Positions 1-11,581 of a stretch of DNA of 64,000 nucleotides are shown piece after piece. Every line of letters starts with the position of its first letter. Within the stretch, counting starts at the first letter, position 1. Source of the DNA: Comamonadaceae bacterium (GTDB lineage Bacteria > Pseudomonadota > Gammaproteobacteria > Burkholderiales > Burkholderiaceae_C); NCBI GenBank assembly GCA_947476465.1, contig CANJQN010000018.1, forward strand, positions 1 to 64,000. The letters are read 5' to 3'. Made by a program: the position numbers and the translations under genes. The notes beneath the pieces were generated by a model that did no database searches, had not been told where the DNA came from, and worked only from the letters and a program-made list of their open reading frames with translations.

Positions 1-141
1 CTGCGCGGGGATGACGAAAAGTTATTCCGGACACCAGTACGCCTTCGCGGGGATGACGAAAAGTTATTCCGGACACCAGTACGCCTTCGCGGGGATGACG
101 AAAAGTTATTCCGGACACCAGTACGCCTTCGCGGGGATGAC
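1..141. repeat. 42-bp tandem direct repeat, three full copies
   Basis: Three identical 42-bp units begin at 11, 53 and 95, flanked by partial copies on the left (1-10, one mismatch) and right (137-141). Each unit contains GCCTTCGCGGGGATGAC, a motif typical of dispersed extragenic repeats in proteobacteria, followed by an AT-richer stretch. There is no unique spacer between units, so this is not a CRISPR array. Because 42 is a multiple of three the array stays open in one frame, but no ribosome-binding site or gene is evident. Confidence 0.9.
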
Positions 142-186
142 AAGCGTCTCGAGCATGAACGACGTTCCGTCATCCCCGCGAAGGCG
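124..186. repeat. 18-bp perfect inverted repeat at the edge of the tandem array
   Basis: CGCCTTCGCGGGGATGAC at 124-141 is repeated as its exact reverse complement at 169-186, with 27 bp between the arms. It can form a long hairpin. Lying just past the 3' end of the cytochrome c gene (minus strand), it could act as a terminator or as a repeat-element end; the sequence does not decide which. Confidence 0.8.
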
Positions 187-242
187 GGGATCCAGACCCG
201 GGCCGAGCGCAGCGTCGGCCCGTATCGCGTGCCAGACAGCCC

Positions 243-569
243 CTACTGCTTCAACACCCACTGGGCCAGCTTCTTGCCTTCGGCCAGGCTGACCTGCGGC
301 CGCTCGTCGGTATTGGGCATCGTGGCCTTGCCCCAGTGTGGGCCGCCGGCCGCCTTGCTGCCGCGGCGGATGGTGATGCTCAGGGTGGATTCAGCGCCCT
401 TCTTGCCCTTCCACTGGGCGGCGATGTTCTTGAAGGCGGGAGCGGCCCCGTCCTTGTCGATGGCATGGCAACCCATGCACTGCTTGTCCTTGGCCAACTG
501 CTCGCTCGCACCCGCCGGCGCGGCGGCCCCGAGTGCCATGGCCATCAGCGCGAATGTCACTGCTTTCAT
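243..569 (-). CDS. class I c-type cytochrome, periplasmic
   Basis: A 108-residue monohaem cytochrome that would carry electrons in the periplasm. A signal peptide covers about the first 22 residues (MKAVTF... to AGAS). It is followed by the haem-binding CMGCH motif and a C-terminal Met in the KATMPN context as the likely axial ligand. The size fits the c551/c552-like family. The ATG at 569 is preferred because GGAGGT lies a few bases upstream; an in-frame TTG four codons earlier sits before that site and is unlikely. An FNR/ANR-like palindrome lies about 70 bp upstream, suggesting oxygen-responsive expression. Confidence 0.85.
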   Translation of the reverse strand: MKAVTFALMAMALGAAAPAGASEQLAKDKQCMGCHAIDKDGAAPAFKNIAAQWKGKKGAESTLSITIRRGSKAAGGPHWGKATMPNTDERPQVSLAEGKKLAQWVLKQ

Positions 570-639
570 GTCTACCTCCAATTGAACCCAAGCGGCGGAA
601 CGCCAACTTCAGGTTACGCGCTGCACTGGACGGCAGTCC

Positions 640-653
640 TTGACGCAGGTCAA
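640..653. promoter_or_regulatory. FNR/ANR-type binding site
   Basis: TTGAC-GCAG-GTCAA is a perfect palindrome with the spacing of FNR/ANR/Dnr boxes (consensus TTGAT-N4-ATCAA). The symmetry extends to CCTTGAC/GTCAAGG (638-655). It is centred about 77 bp upstream of the cytochrome c start codon, compatible with activation of that gene under low oxygen. The assignment rests on motif shape only. Confidence 0.55.
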
Positions 654-800
654 GGAAGGTGCATGGCGAGGCGCCGTGCCGGTGCGGCGCCACGCAATCC
701 TGACGGGAGGCTGGAGACGCGACAGGCACGGGAACGGCGCCTGGAACGATGCGGCACTGAGGGCTACTCATCCGAGACATCCACACCACCCGAGGCCGCC

Positions 801-2006
801 ATGATCACTTCCGCCAGCCATTCGCCCGCCAAGCCCGCCAACCCCATCGAGAAGACCCTCGCCAAGGTGCTCGGGGGCTTTGGGCGCACTGACACGGGGG
901 CGCTCGACAAGAAGATCTACTCGGGCAGCCGGGACTTCGAGTTCAGCAAGGCGGGGTTCTTCAGCGGGCTGAAGGTCAAGAAACTGGAGGCTGGCCAGGC
1001 CCTGGACCCGTCCCGACTGAGCAAGCGCAAGGCCGGTGAGGCCGCGGTGATCGCCGACATCCGCCAATCGACGCTCGCGCTCAACCTGGACGGAACCGCG
1101 CTGATCCAGGCCATCAAGGGGTCGAATCGCCTGACCGTCGGACATGTCCTCGACTGCGTGAGCTGGATGGAGTTCGCCGTGAATTCCAACGCGGCGAACC
1201 CCAACCGCACCAAGCAGGTCAACGAACTGGTGCTGCATCTGGCGCAAACCAAGAAGGTCCCCGTCAAGATCGACACCGAAGTTTTCAACGAGGCGGTCGA
1301 ACTCATGAATTCGGCCCGTTCGTACAGCGCAGTCACCGCGTGGCAGGCGGTCACTGACCCAAGCAACGCCTGGGATGATGCGCCCGTGGACCAAGCCCAG
1401 CGGCCGCAGCCGCAGCGCCAGACATCGTCCCTGGATGAGTCCAGCAGTTCAATGTTCAACACCGTCTACACGGCACCACGGCCAGACAATCGGGACGATT
1501 CACCCGTGGCCCTCGTGATGCACGAGGCGCGTGAGGGCAAGGCCAACACGGTCGTGCCGGCGCCCTCGAAGCACGCCACGACGCCGCCGCAGCCGCAGCC
1601 CGCACGGACGCAGTCGTCATCTCAGTCCTCGTCGCAGTCGAGCTCGGTCGCGGCTCCGGGCAGCACGCCATCACTGGCCACCATCGCCAACGAACTCATG
1701 GCCGCCAAGGGCGGTAAGAAGCTGGTCCCCGGACTCGCAGTCGGGCTGGCCAACCTGATCGTGAACCTGGCAAACGCCAATGACCTGACGGTCGCGGACA
1801 TGATGCCGCACGCCAGGGCCGTGGTGCTCGAGAACATGCTGGGCGTCACGGCCACGCCGTTGCAAGAGCTCCCGCATATCACGCCGCTGCGCCAGCCGCT
1901 GCGCGAGTTCATCGCCCAATCACAATGGCGCTTCGAGGCGGCCAAGCACCCGGTGGCCGAGCCCGAATTCTGGGCGACGAAGGTGATCAACACCTCGACC
2001 CGATAG
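801..2006 (+). CDS. hypothetical protein with Ser/Gln-rich linker
   Basis: Not recognised. The 401-residue product has no signal peptide or membrane segment. It appears to have an N-terminal globular region (about residues 1-195), a low-complexity linker rich in Pro, Gln and Ser (about 195-290, including runs of SSSQSSSQ), and a C-terminal helical region (about 290-401). The frame is open much further upstream, but the ATG at 801 with GAGG seven bases before it is the first reasonable start. The upstream extension overlaps the cytochrome gene antisense. It converges on the ABC operon and shares a hairpin with it. Confidence 0.6.
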   Translation: MITSASHSPAKPANPIEKTLAKVLGGFGRTDTGALDKKIYSGSRDFEFSKAGFFSGLKVKKLEAGQALDPSRLSKRKAGEAAVIADIRQSTLALNLDGTALIQAIKGSNRLTVGHVLDCVSWMEFAVNSNAANPNRTKQVNELVLHLAQTKKVPVKIDTEVFNEAVELMNSARSYSAVTAWQAVTDPSNAWDDAPVDQAQRPQPQRQTSSLDESSSSMFNTVYTAPRPDNRDDSPVALVMHEAREGKANTVVPAPSKHATTPPQPQPARTQSSSQSSSQSSSVAAPGSTPSLATIANELMAAKGGKKLVPGLAVGLANLIVNLANANDLTVADMMPHARAVVLENMLGVTATPLQELPHITPLRQPLREFIAQSQWRFEAAKHPVAEPEFWATKVINTSTR

Positions 2007-2017
2007 CCGGGCACGGC

Positions 2018-2032
2018 GGGCGGCTCATTCTC

Positions 2033-2044
<12 letters not shown>
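2018..2044. terminator. hairpin between convergent genes
   Basis: GGGCGGCTC (2018-2026) pairs with GAGCCGCCC (2036-2044) around a 9-base loop containing the stop codon of the minus-strand ABC ATPase gene. It lies in the 26-bp gap between two convergent genes and could stop transcription from both sides. There is no strong T tract. Confidence 0.5.
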
Positions 2045-3075
<1,031 letters not shown>

Positions 3076-3079
<4 letters not shown>

Positions 3080-4053
3080 GTGCCGCCCCGCGCACTGGCG
3101 TCATGCAGCCAGCAGGCCGCGCGGGTGGCGCCCGCAGCCATCAGCCCGGGGCGCTCGACCTTGCAGCGATCAAACACCCGCGAGCAGCGCGGGTTATAGG
3201 CGCAACCCAGGGGGATGGCGTTCAGGCGCGGCATGGACCCTTCGATCTGGTTGAGGCGCTCGCGGTCTTGCAAGATGTCCGGAATGGCCGCCATCAGCCC
3301 GTCGGTGTAGGGGTGGGCCGGCTCGTTGACGACATGGTGCACCGGCCCGATCTCGGCAATGCGCCCGGCGTACATCACGGCCACGCGGTCGCAGGTTTCG
3401 GCGATCACGCCCATGTCATGGGTGATCAGCATCACGGCCGCGCCGCGGTCGCGGCAGATGCGCTTGAGCAGCTGGATGATCTGGGCCTGGATGGACACGT
3501 CCAGCGCAGTGGTGGGCTCGTCGGCCACGATCAGCTTGGGCTCGGCGGCCAGGGCCAGGGCGATCACCACGCGCTGGCGCATGCCGCCCGAGAACTGGTG
3601 CGGAAATTGGTCCATGCGCTCGGCCGCCGCCGATATGCCGGTGTCCTCCAGCAGGCCGATGGCGCGGCGCCGGGCCTCGCCCGCATCGACGGGCAGGTGG
3701 GTCTGGATGGTCTCGATCAGTTGCCGCCCGATGGAGTAGAGCGGGTTGAGCGAGGTGAGCGGGTCTTGAAAGATCGCGCCGATCTTGCGGCCGCGGATGT
3801 GGCGCATGGCCTCATGAGGCAGGTTGTCGATGCGCTGGCCCTCCAGCAGGATCTGGCCCGAGGCGATGCGCCCCGGCGGCTCCAGCAGGCCGATGATGGC
3901 CGCGCCGGTCAGCGACTTGCCCGCGCCCGATTCGCCCACCACGCCCAGCACCTCGCCGGGTGCGATGTCGAAGGAGATGTCGTCCAACGCGCGCAGGGTG
4001 CCGCGCCGGTGGGGAAACTCGACGACCAGGTTCTGTACTTGCAGCAGGCTCAT
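3076..4053 (-). CDS. oligopeptide/dipeptide ABC transporter ATP-binding protein (DppD/OppD type)
   Basis: The first ATPase of the importer, 325 residues. Walker A GESGAGKS lies at 40-47, Q-loop FQDP at 95-98, signature SGGMRQR at about 155-161 and Walker B LIVADEP at 174-180. A Cys-containing C-terminal oligopeptide domain ([14 protein letters not shown]) follows. It starts 1 nt after the permease stop and overlaps the next ATPase gene by 4 nt. With its partner it forms the heterodimeric motor of the transporter. Confidence 0.92.
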
Positions 4054-4054
4054 G

Positions 4055-4966
4055 TCATCTCAGGCGGGGGTTCAAGGCGTCGCGCAGCCAGTCGCCCAGC
4101 AGGTTCACCGACAGCGCGATCAGGATCAGCATGAGGCCGGGGAAGATGGTGATCCACCACTCGCCTGAAAACAGGTAGTCGTTGCCGACGCGGATCAGGG
4201 TGCCCAGCGAGGGCGAAGTGGGTGGCACGCCCACGCCCAGAAAGGACAGCGTGGCCTCGGTGATGATGGCGGTGGCCACGTGGATGGTGCCCAGCACCAG
4301 CACCGGCCCCATCACGTTGGGCAGGACATGCCGGCGCATGATGCGCGAGGGCGACACGCCGGTGACGCGGGCGGCCTGCACATATTCCTTGTTGCGCTCG
4401 ACCATGGTGGCGCCGCGCACCGTGCGTGCGTACTGCACCCAGCCGGTGAGCGTGATCGACACGATCAGCACGCCGAAGGCCACGCCTTCATGCGCATTGG
4501 GAAACAGCGCGCGGCCCACGCCGGCGATGAGCAGGGCCACCAGGATCGGCGGAAAAGACAGCATCACGTCGCATACGCGCATCAACAGGCCGTCGATCCA
4601 GCCGCCCTTGAAACCGGCCAGCAGGCCCATGGCGACGCCGATTGCCATGGACAGCAGCACCGACACCAGGCCCACCACCAGTGAGATGCGGGCGCCATAC
4701 ATCAGGGCCGAGAGGATGTCGCGGCCCTGGTCGTCGGTGCCCAGCGGGTACGTGAGCCGGCCGTCCGCCGACCAGGCCGGCGGCAGCCGCGCGTCGCCCA
4801 GCTCCAGTGTCCGCAGGTCAAAGGGGTTGTGCGGCGCCAGCCAGGGGGCGAAGGCGGCGCCCACCACGCACACCAAGGCGATCAGCGCCGCCACCACCGC
4901 CACCGGCGAGGTGCGAAAGCTGTGGCCGACATCGCTGTCAAGCCAGCGCAATAGGGTCTTTTTCAT
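4055..4966 (-). CDS. peptide-type ABC transporter permease (DppC/OppC type)
   Basis: An inner-membrane permease of 303 residues. An N-terminal membrane helix (about 22-45) is followed by a periplasmic segment and the BPD_transp_1 core of about five helices. The EAA-type cytoplasmic loop (VQAARVTGVSPSRIMRRHV) contacts the ATPases. The length and the extra N-terminal loop are typical of the C subunit. It lies 12 nt downstream of the dppB-like gene. Confidence 0.92.
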   Translation of the reverse strand: MKKTLLRWLDSDVGHSFRTSPVAVVAALIALVCVVGAAFAPWLAPHNPFDLRTLELGDARLPPAWSADGRLTYPLGTDDQGRDILSALMYGARISLVVGLVSVLLSMAIGVAMGLLAGFKGGWIDGLLMRVCDVMLSFPPILVALLIAGVGRALFPNAHEGVAFGVLIVSITLTGWVQYARTVRGATMVERNKEYVQAARVTGVSPSRIMRRHVLPNVMGPVLVLGTIHVATAIITEATLSFLGVGVPPTSPSLGTLIRVGNDYLFSGEWWITIFPGLMLILIALSVNLLGDWLRDALNPRLR

Positions 4967-4978
4967 TCAGTCATGCAT

Positions 4979-5959
4979 TCAATGGCCGCCGGCACGATCG
5001 AGGCGCAGGCGTGGGTCGACCGCGAAGTACAGCAAGTCGACCACCAGGTTGATGACGACGAAGATCAGCGCGATCAGGCACAGGTAGGCCGCCATCACCG
5101 GAATGTCGGCGAAGGTGACGGCCTGGATGAACAGCAGGCCCATCCCGGGCCACTGGAAGACCGTCTCGGTGATGATGGCGAAAGCGATCAGGCCGCCCAG
5201 CTGCAGGCCGGTGATGGTCATCACCGGCACCAGGGTGTTCTTGAGCGCGTGGCCGAAGTGGATGGCCCGGTCCGACAGGCCCCGGGCGCGCGCGAACTTG
5301 ATGTAGTCGGTGCGCAGCACCTCCAGCATTTCGGCGCGCACCAGACGCATGATCAGCGTGAGCTGGAAGATGGCCAGGGTGACGCCAGGCAGAACCACAT
5401 GGTGCCAGCCCTTGGCGGTGAGCAGACCGCTGGTCCACCAGCCGATCTTGACCGTCTCGCCGCGGCCAAAGCTCGGGAACCAGCCCAGTGTGACGGCGAA
5501 CAACAGGATCAGCAGGATGCCGATCAGGAAGGTGGGCAGCGACACGCCCAGCAGCGAGATTGTCATGAACACCTGGCTGAGGAAGCTGCCGCGCCGCAAG
5601 GCCGCATACACACCCATGGGAATGCCCACCGCCAGGGCCAGGGTGGCCGCCACAAAGGCCAGCTCGAGCGTGGCCGGAAGGCGTTCGGCGATGAGCGTCG
5701 CGACCTTGGTGCCCTGGCGCAGGCTGATGCCGAACTCCCCTTGCACAGCGTTCGACAGGAAATGCCAGAACTGCACGATGAAGGGCTTGTCCAGACCCAG
5801 GTCGACACGCATCTGGCGAACCTCTTGCGCGGTCGCGTCCTGTCCCAGGACGGCGAGCACCGGGTCGCCCACATACTGGAACAGCAGGAAGGCGAAGAAC
5901 GCCACCGTGACCATGACGACCACGGCCTGGATCAGGCGGCGCAATATGAAAGCAAGCAT
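4979..5959 (-). CDS. peptide-type ABC transporter permease (DppB/OppB type)
   Basis: A 326-residue inner-membrane permease starting with the family-typical MLAFILRRLIQAV. It has six predicted helices and an EAA-loop (KFARARGLSDRAIHFGHAL). It pairs with the DppC-type subunit to form the channel. It is separated from the upstream binding-protein gene by 87 nt holding a stable hairpin, so it is probably read through at a lower level than the binding protein. Confidence 0.92.
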   Translation of the reverse strand: MLAFILRRLIQAVVVMVTVAFFAFLLFQYVGDPVLAVLGQDATAQEVRQMRVDLGLDKPFIVQFWHFLSNAVQGEFGISLRQGTKVATLIAERLPATLELAFVAATLALAVGIPMGVYAALRRGSFLSQVFMTISLLGVSLPTFLIGILLILLFAVTLGWFPSFGRGETVKIGWWTSGLLTAKGWHHVVLPGVTLAIFQLTLIMRLVRAEMLEVLRTDYIKFARARGLSDRAIHFGHALKNTLVPVMTITGLQLGGLIAFAIITETVFQWPGMGLLFIQAVTFADIPVMAAYLCLIALIFVVINLVVDLLYFAVDPRLRLDRAGGH

Positions 5960-5974
5960 GCGATGGGCACTAGC

Positions 5975-5997
5975 GTGCCGGCCCCTCGGGCCGGCAC
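5975..5997 (-). promoter_or_regulatory. intercistronic hairpin between binding-protein and permease genes
   Basis: GTGCCGGCCC (5975-5984) and GGGCCGGCAC (5988-5997) form a 10-bp GC-rich stem with a 3-nt loop, without a T tract. In many importer operons such a hairpin protects the abundant binding-protein transcript and reduces downstream expression; that role is inferred here. Confidence 0.6.
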
Positions 5998-6046
5998 GTG
6001 GGGTTGGCGAGAGTCCGGCGGCACCGGGCCACCAGACCGTGCGGCA

Positions 6047-7627
6047 TCAGTTGACCTTGACCAGGCGCCAGTCGATGCGGTTGTCGGCGCGGTGCACCAC
6101 GTCGACGTTGCGCTTCATCGCCCAGGGAATGATCTGGTTGTGCAGCGGAATGTGCGAGACGGTGTCGTTGCTCAGCTGGAGGGCCTCGGTCAACAGCCGG
6201 TTACGCACCAGCAGGTCGGTCTCGGCCTTGACCCGGTCGACGATGACGTCCATACGGGGGTTGCTGTAGCGGCCCACGTTGTAGTTGCCGTCGCCGCCCT
6301 GCCCCACCGAGCGTGTGAGCGACTGCAGGCTGTACAGGGCGTCGAAGGTGGGCACACCCCAGCCCAGCATGTAGATGCTGGCCTCGTTGCGCAACACCAT
6401 CGGGAAGTAGGTCACCGAAGGCAGGGTCCGCAGCTTGGCCCGCACCCCGATGCGCGACCACATGGCCGTGACCGCCTGGCAGATTTCCTCGTCGTTGATG
6501 TAGCGGTTGTTGGGGCAGGCGAAGTCGACCTCGAAGCCCTGTGGATAGCCCGCATCGGCCAGCAGCTTCTTGGCGCCATCGGCGTCGAAGGCCAGGCGCC
6601 GGTGCACGCCTTCCGTCCAGCCATTGACCTGGGGGGCCACCAGAGTGCCGGTGGGCTGGCCCAGGCCACGCAGGGTGACGCGGTTGAGGCTGGCACTGTC
6701 GATGGACTGGTACAAGGCCCGGCGAACGCGCTGGTCTTTCAGCGGGTTCTTGCCCTTGATATTGGAGCCCACCAGCTCGTCGCGCCATTGGTCCAGACCA
6801 AAGAAGATGGTGCGGTTCTCCACCCCGTCCATAACCTTCAAATTGGCGTTGTTGCGAAGCCGCGGCAGATCCTGCGGGCTGGGGTCGAGCACAAAGTCGA
6901 CCTCACCGGAGAGCAGCGCGGCCACGCGGGTGGCCTCGGCCTTGATCGGGGTGTAGATGATCTCGGTGACGTTGGTCGGGTTGCTGCCCCAGTAGTTGGG
7001 GTTCTTGACCAGCACCAGACGCTGGTCGGGCAGCCATTCCTTGACCATGTAGGGCCCGGTGCCCATGGCATTGCGGTGGGCGAAGTTCTCCTCGTTGGTA
7101 CGCATGTCCTTGGCGTCGACCGAACGGTTCCGCTCGGCCCAGGCCTTGCTCATGATGCGCAGCTCGGTCAGCTGGTTCAGCAGCACCGGGTTAGGCCCCT
7201 TCATCATGAAGTCGACGGTCGTGTCGTTGACCTTGACCACCTTGTCGATGCCCTGGGTGTAGATGGCGAAGTTGGAGTTCTTGCCCATCGCCCGGCCGAT
7301 CGAGAAGATCACGTCGTCGGCGGTCATGGTTGTGCCGTCGCTGAACTTCACCCCGCTGCGCAAGGTAAAGCGCAACTGGGTTGGCGAGATCTCGCGCCAG
7401 CTGGTGGCCAGCTGTCCTTCGGGCTTGAAGGTGGTGCTGTTGTAGTAGACCAGCGCGTCGTAGAACGCCGCCACCACCCCGTTGTTGAGGGCATTGTTCT
7501 GCGAGTGGATGTCCAGCGTGGAGATGTCGCTGGCGCTGGACCACTTGAAAGGTTTGGCGTGGACGGCCGGCGCCGTCATCAGGATCACCGCCGCGGCAAC
7601 GCTAAGAAGCTTGATTCGAGAAGTCAT
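6047..7627 (-). CDS. ABC transporter substrate-binding protein, family 5 (peptide/nickel type)
   Basis: A periplasmic solute-binding protein of 526 residues that delivers ligand to the DppBC-type permease. A signal peptide covers residues 1-24 (hydrophobic VAAAVILMTAPAV, AHA cleavage). The SBP_bac_5 fold is recognisable from the early WSSASDISTLDIHSQNN segment and the FSDGTTMTADDVIFS block. The frame runs 47 codons further upstream to 7768, but the ATG at 7627 starts the signal peptide and is chosen. It is the first gene of the five-gene importer operon. Likely ligands are peptides or related small molecules; the exact one is unknown. Confidence 0.9.
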   Translation of the reverse strand: MTSRIKLLSVAAAVILMTAPAVHAKPFKWSSASDISTLDIHSQNNALNNGVVAAFYDALVYYNSTTFKPEGQLATSWREISPTQLRFTLRSGVKFSDGTTMTADDVIFSIGRAMGKNSNFAIYTQGIDKVVKVNDTTVDFMMKGPNPVLLNQLTELRIMSKAWAERNRSVDAKDMRTNEENFAHRNAMGTGPYMVKEWLPDQRLVLVKNPNYWGSNPTNVTEIIYTPIKAEATRVAALLSGEVDFVLDPSPQDLPRLRNNANLKVMDGVENRTIFFGLDQWRDELVGSNIKGKNPLKDQRVRRALYQSIDSASLNRVTLRGLGQPTGTLVAPQVNGWTEGVHRRLAFDADGAKKLLADAGYPQGFEVDFACPNNRYINDEEICQAVTAMWSRIGVRAKLRTLPSVTYFPMVLRNEASIYMLGWGVPTFDALYSLQSLTRSVGQGGDGNYNVGRYSNPRMDVIVDRVKAETDLLVRNRLLTEALQLSNDTVSHIPLHNQIIPWAMKRNVDVVHRADNRIDWRLVKVN

Positions 7628-7726
7628 TACAACCCCGTAAGTATCGAGAAGGCCAATATGCAACAGCTGCGCTCGATCGTTACGAGGGGTTTCCCCGAAG
7701 CGGTGCGCAAGCCGCGCGCCCAATGC

Positions 7727-7752
7727 ACAAAGCCGCCCGAAGGCGGCTTTGT
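7727..7752 (-). terminator. rho-independent-like terminator after clpA
   Basis: An 11-bp perfect stem (ACAAAGCCGCC / GGCGGCTTTGT) closes a UUCG tetraloop when read on the minus strand. It lies 38 bp past the clpA stop and upstream of the ABC binding-protein start, separating the two minus-strand units. The 3' arm ends in CTTTGT rather than a long U run. Confidence 0.75.
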
Positions 7753-7789
7753 CGTGGAAGCGGGACACGGTACGGACAAAAGTCCGGGT

Positions 7790-10114
<2,325 letters not shown>

Positions 10115-10187
10115 GAAATTTCCTTTGCCTTGCAACCTGTCTTTCGACTCTGAATCACTTTAATCCGGATCCGTTCCATCGCGCGCG

Positions 10188-10547
10188 TCATTCGATGGGT
10201 TCGCTCACACATTGCAGGGGATGCCCCGCTTCCTTGGCGGCGGCCTGCACCTGATCGACCTTGGTGGCCGCGACATCGCGGGAAAAAACGCCGCACACGG
10301 CTTTGCCGTCGAGGTGGATCTTGAGCATGATCTGGGTCGCGGTTTCCCGGTCCTTGTTGAAAAACTCCTGGATGACCACCACCACGAATTCCATCGGGGT
10401 GTAGTCGTCATTGAGCATGACGACCTGGTACATCTGCGGAGGCTTGGTCTTCTGGGTGCGCCGCTCGAGAACCACGGACCCGCCGTCGTCCTCCTTCGGG
10501 CGGACCTTCGGCGCGACCGGGACGGGCTTGGGAATTTTGCTGGCCAT
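10188..10547 (-). CDS. clpS: ATP-dependent Clp protease adaptor ClpS
   Basis: A 119-residue adaptor that binds N-terminal destabilising residues and hands substrates to ClpA. A variable N-tail (1-42) precedes the conserved core with [15 protein letters not shown], which includes the N-degron pocket residues, and [16 protein letters not shown]. The open frame extends to 10796, but ClpS proteins are only about 100-120 residues. The start is MASKIP at 10547; MEF at 10556 is an alternative, and neither has a strong ribosome-binding site. It is co-oriented with clpA and divergent from the cold-shock gene. Confidence 0.95.
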   Translation of the reverse strand: MASKIPKPVPVAPKVRPKEDDGGSVVLERRTQKTKPPQMYQVVMLNDDYTPMEFVVVVIQEFFNKDRETATQIMLKIHLDGKAVCGVFSRDVAATKVDQVQAAAKEAGHPLQCVSEPIE

Positions 10548-10789
10548 GAATTCCATTCTATCGAGCAGGCCTTCGCTGAGTTTCTCGGACTGATCTGGCG
10601 ACGCTTGCCCATCTTTCAAGCGCCGCACGCAGCAATGGCCCTGCAAACATGCTCGAACGCTCAGCCGCACCGCGCAATGCTGTCGCGGCGCCGAGACATA
10701 GGAACTTTTGTATCGAAAATTATTGACACCGACCCATCGCATCCGGGACACTGCCAGCCCCGTCAGAGGGCAAAGTGGAGGCGCCAGAC

Positions 10790-11107
10790 ATGGCAACAGG
10801 TACCGTGAAGTGGTTCAACGATGCGAAGGGTTTTGGCTTCATCGAGCCCGACGGCGGAGGCGCCGACGTCTTCGCGCATTTTTCAGCCATCGCGATGGAA
10901 GGTTTCAAGACACTCAAGCAAGGCGCGCGCGTCAGTTACGAGGTGACCGACGGGCCCAAGGGCCAACTGGCGCACAACATCCAGTCGGAGGATTCGATCA
11001 TCCTGACCGAACCCGCCCTCCCGATGGACCTGCCGGACCGCGCCGCCAAGGTGAACAAGGTCAGGGCACCGCAGTTTCATGCCATGGGGCATGTGCAGAT
11101 GCGCTGA
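10790..11107 (+). CDS. cold-shock domain protein (CspA family) with C-terminal extension
   Basis: A single-stranded nucleic-acid-binding protein of 105 residues. The cold-shock domain fills about 1-67, with RNP1-like KGFGFIEP and RNP2-like VFAHF motifs, and a KWFNDAKGF start typical of CspA/CspD. An additional 38 residues, rich in basic and Pro positions, follow the domain; most Csp proteins end near residue 70. The ATG at 10790 follows GTGGAG. It is divergent from clpS. Confidence 0.92.
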   Translation: MATGTVKWFNDAKGFGFIEPDGGGADVFAHFSAIAMEGFKTLKQGARVSYEVTDGPKGQLAHNIQSEDSIILTEPALPMDLPDRAAKVNKVRAPQFHAMGHVQMR

Positions 11108-11134
11108 CCCCTGCCGCCGTCGCCAGCGCCGCCT

Positions 11135-11581
11135 TCACATGGTCGATCGGAACAAGCGCAGCAGGTCCAGGCAGCCTTGCGGATCGCGCAGCTCTGACGC
11201 CGAAGAACCGGTGCGGTTCATGAAGTCGTTGAAGCCCGGCAGGGTTCGAAGCGCCGGATCGGCCAGGTCTCTGAACCCCATCGACCAATCGGAGAACAGC
11301 CGGTTCTTCGCGTCCCCCACGAACACCACCTCGAGCCGGTGGTGCCTCGAATCCAGGACGATCCTGGCGTACAGCGCCTGAACGTGTTCCCGCAACCCTT
11401 CAATCAGCTGGATGAAGTTGCCATCCTTGTACAGAAGCATCCCCGTGATGCCCTGCGCCTGGTTGGCGGCGCGCGCGTGCTCCAGCAACGACACCAACTG
11501 CGACTTTGAAAACAGCTGCGTTGCCGCGCTCGCATACACAAGGCGGTAGGGGGGTTCGGTCGTCACGATGGCCGCCCTCAC
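11135..11581 (-). CDS. BLUF-domain blue-light sensor
   Basis: A 148-residue protein consisting of one FAD-binding BLUF domain. The photoactive residues fall at the same spacing as in PixD: Tyr16 (LVYAS), Asn40 (ARAANQ) and Gln58 (FIQLIEG), plus Trp99 and Met101 in the WSM motif. The ITGMLLYKDG strand is characteristic. A short C-terminal tail (about 110-148) follows. No effector domain is fused, so it must act through a partner. The start is GTG at 11581, overlapping the dps stop (GTGA), with GAGGA immediately before it. A second GTG five codons later (11566) is an alternative. Either way it is translationally coupled to Dps. Confidence 0.93.
   Translation of the reverse strand: MRAAIVTTEPPYRLVYASAATQLFSKSQLVSLLEHARAANQAQGITGMLLYKDGNFIQLIEGLREHVQALYARIVLDSRHHRLEVVFVGDAKNRLFSDWSMGFRDLADPALRTLPGFNDFMNRTGSSASELRDPQGCLDLLRLFRSTM

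Noticed and set aside
1..141. CRISPR array at the left edge
   Set aside because: The 42-bp units are directly adjacent with no variable spacers and no cas genes are nearby.
336..800. N-terminal extension of the 401-residue protein
   Set aside because: It overlaps the cytochrome gene antisense, shows no ribosome-binding site and has a composition unlike a protein domain.
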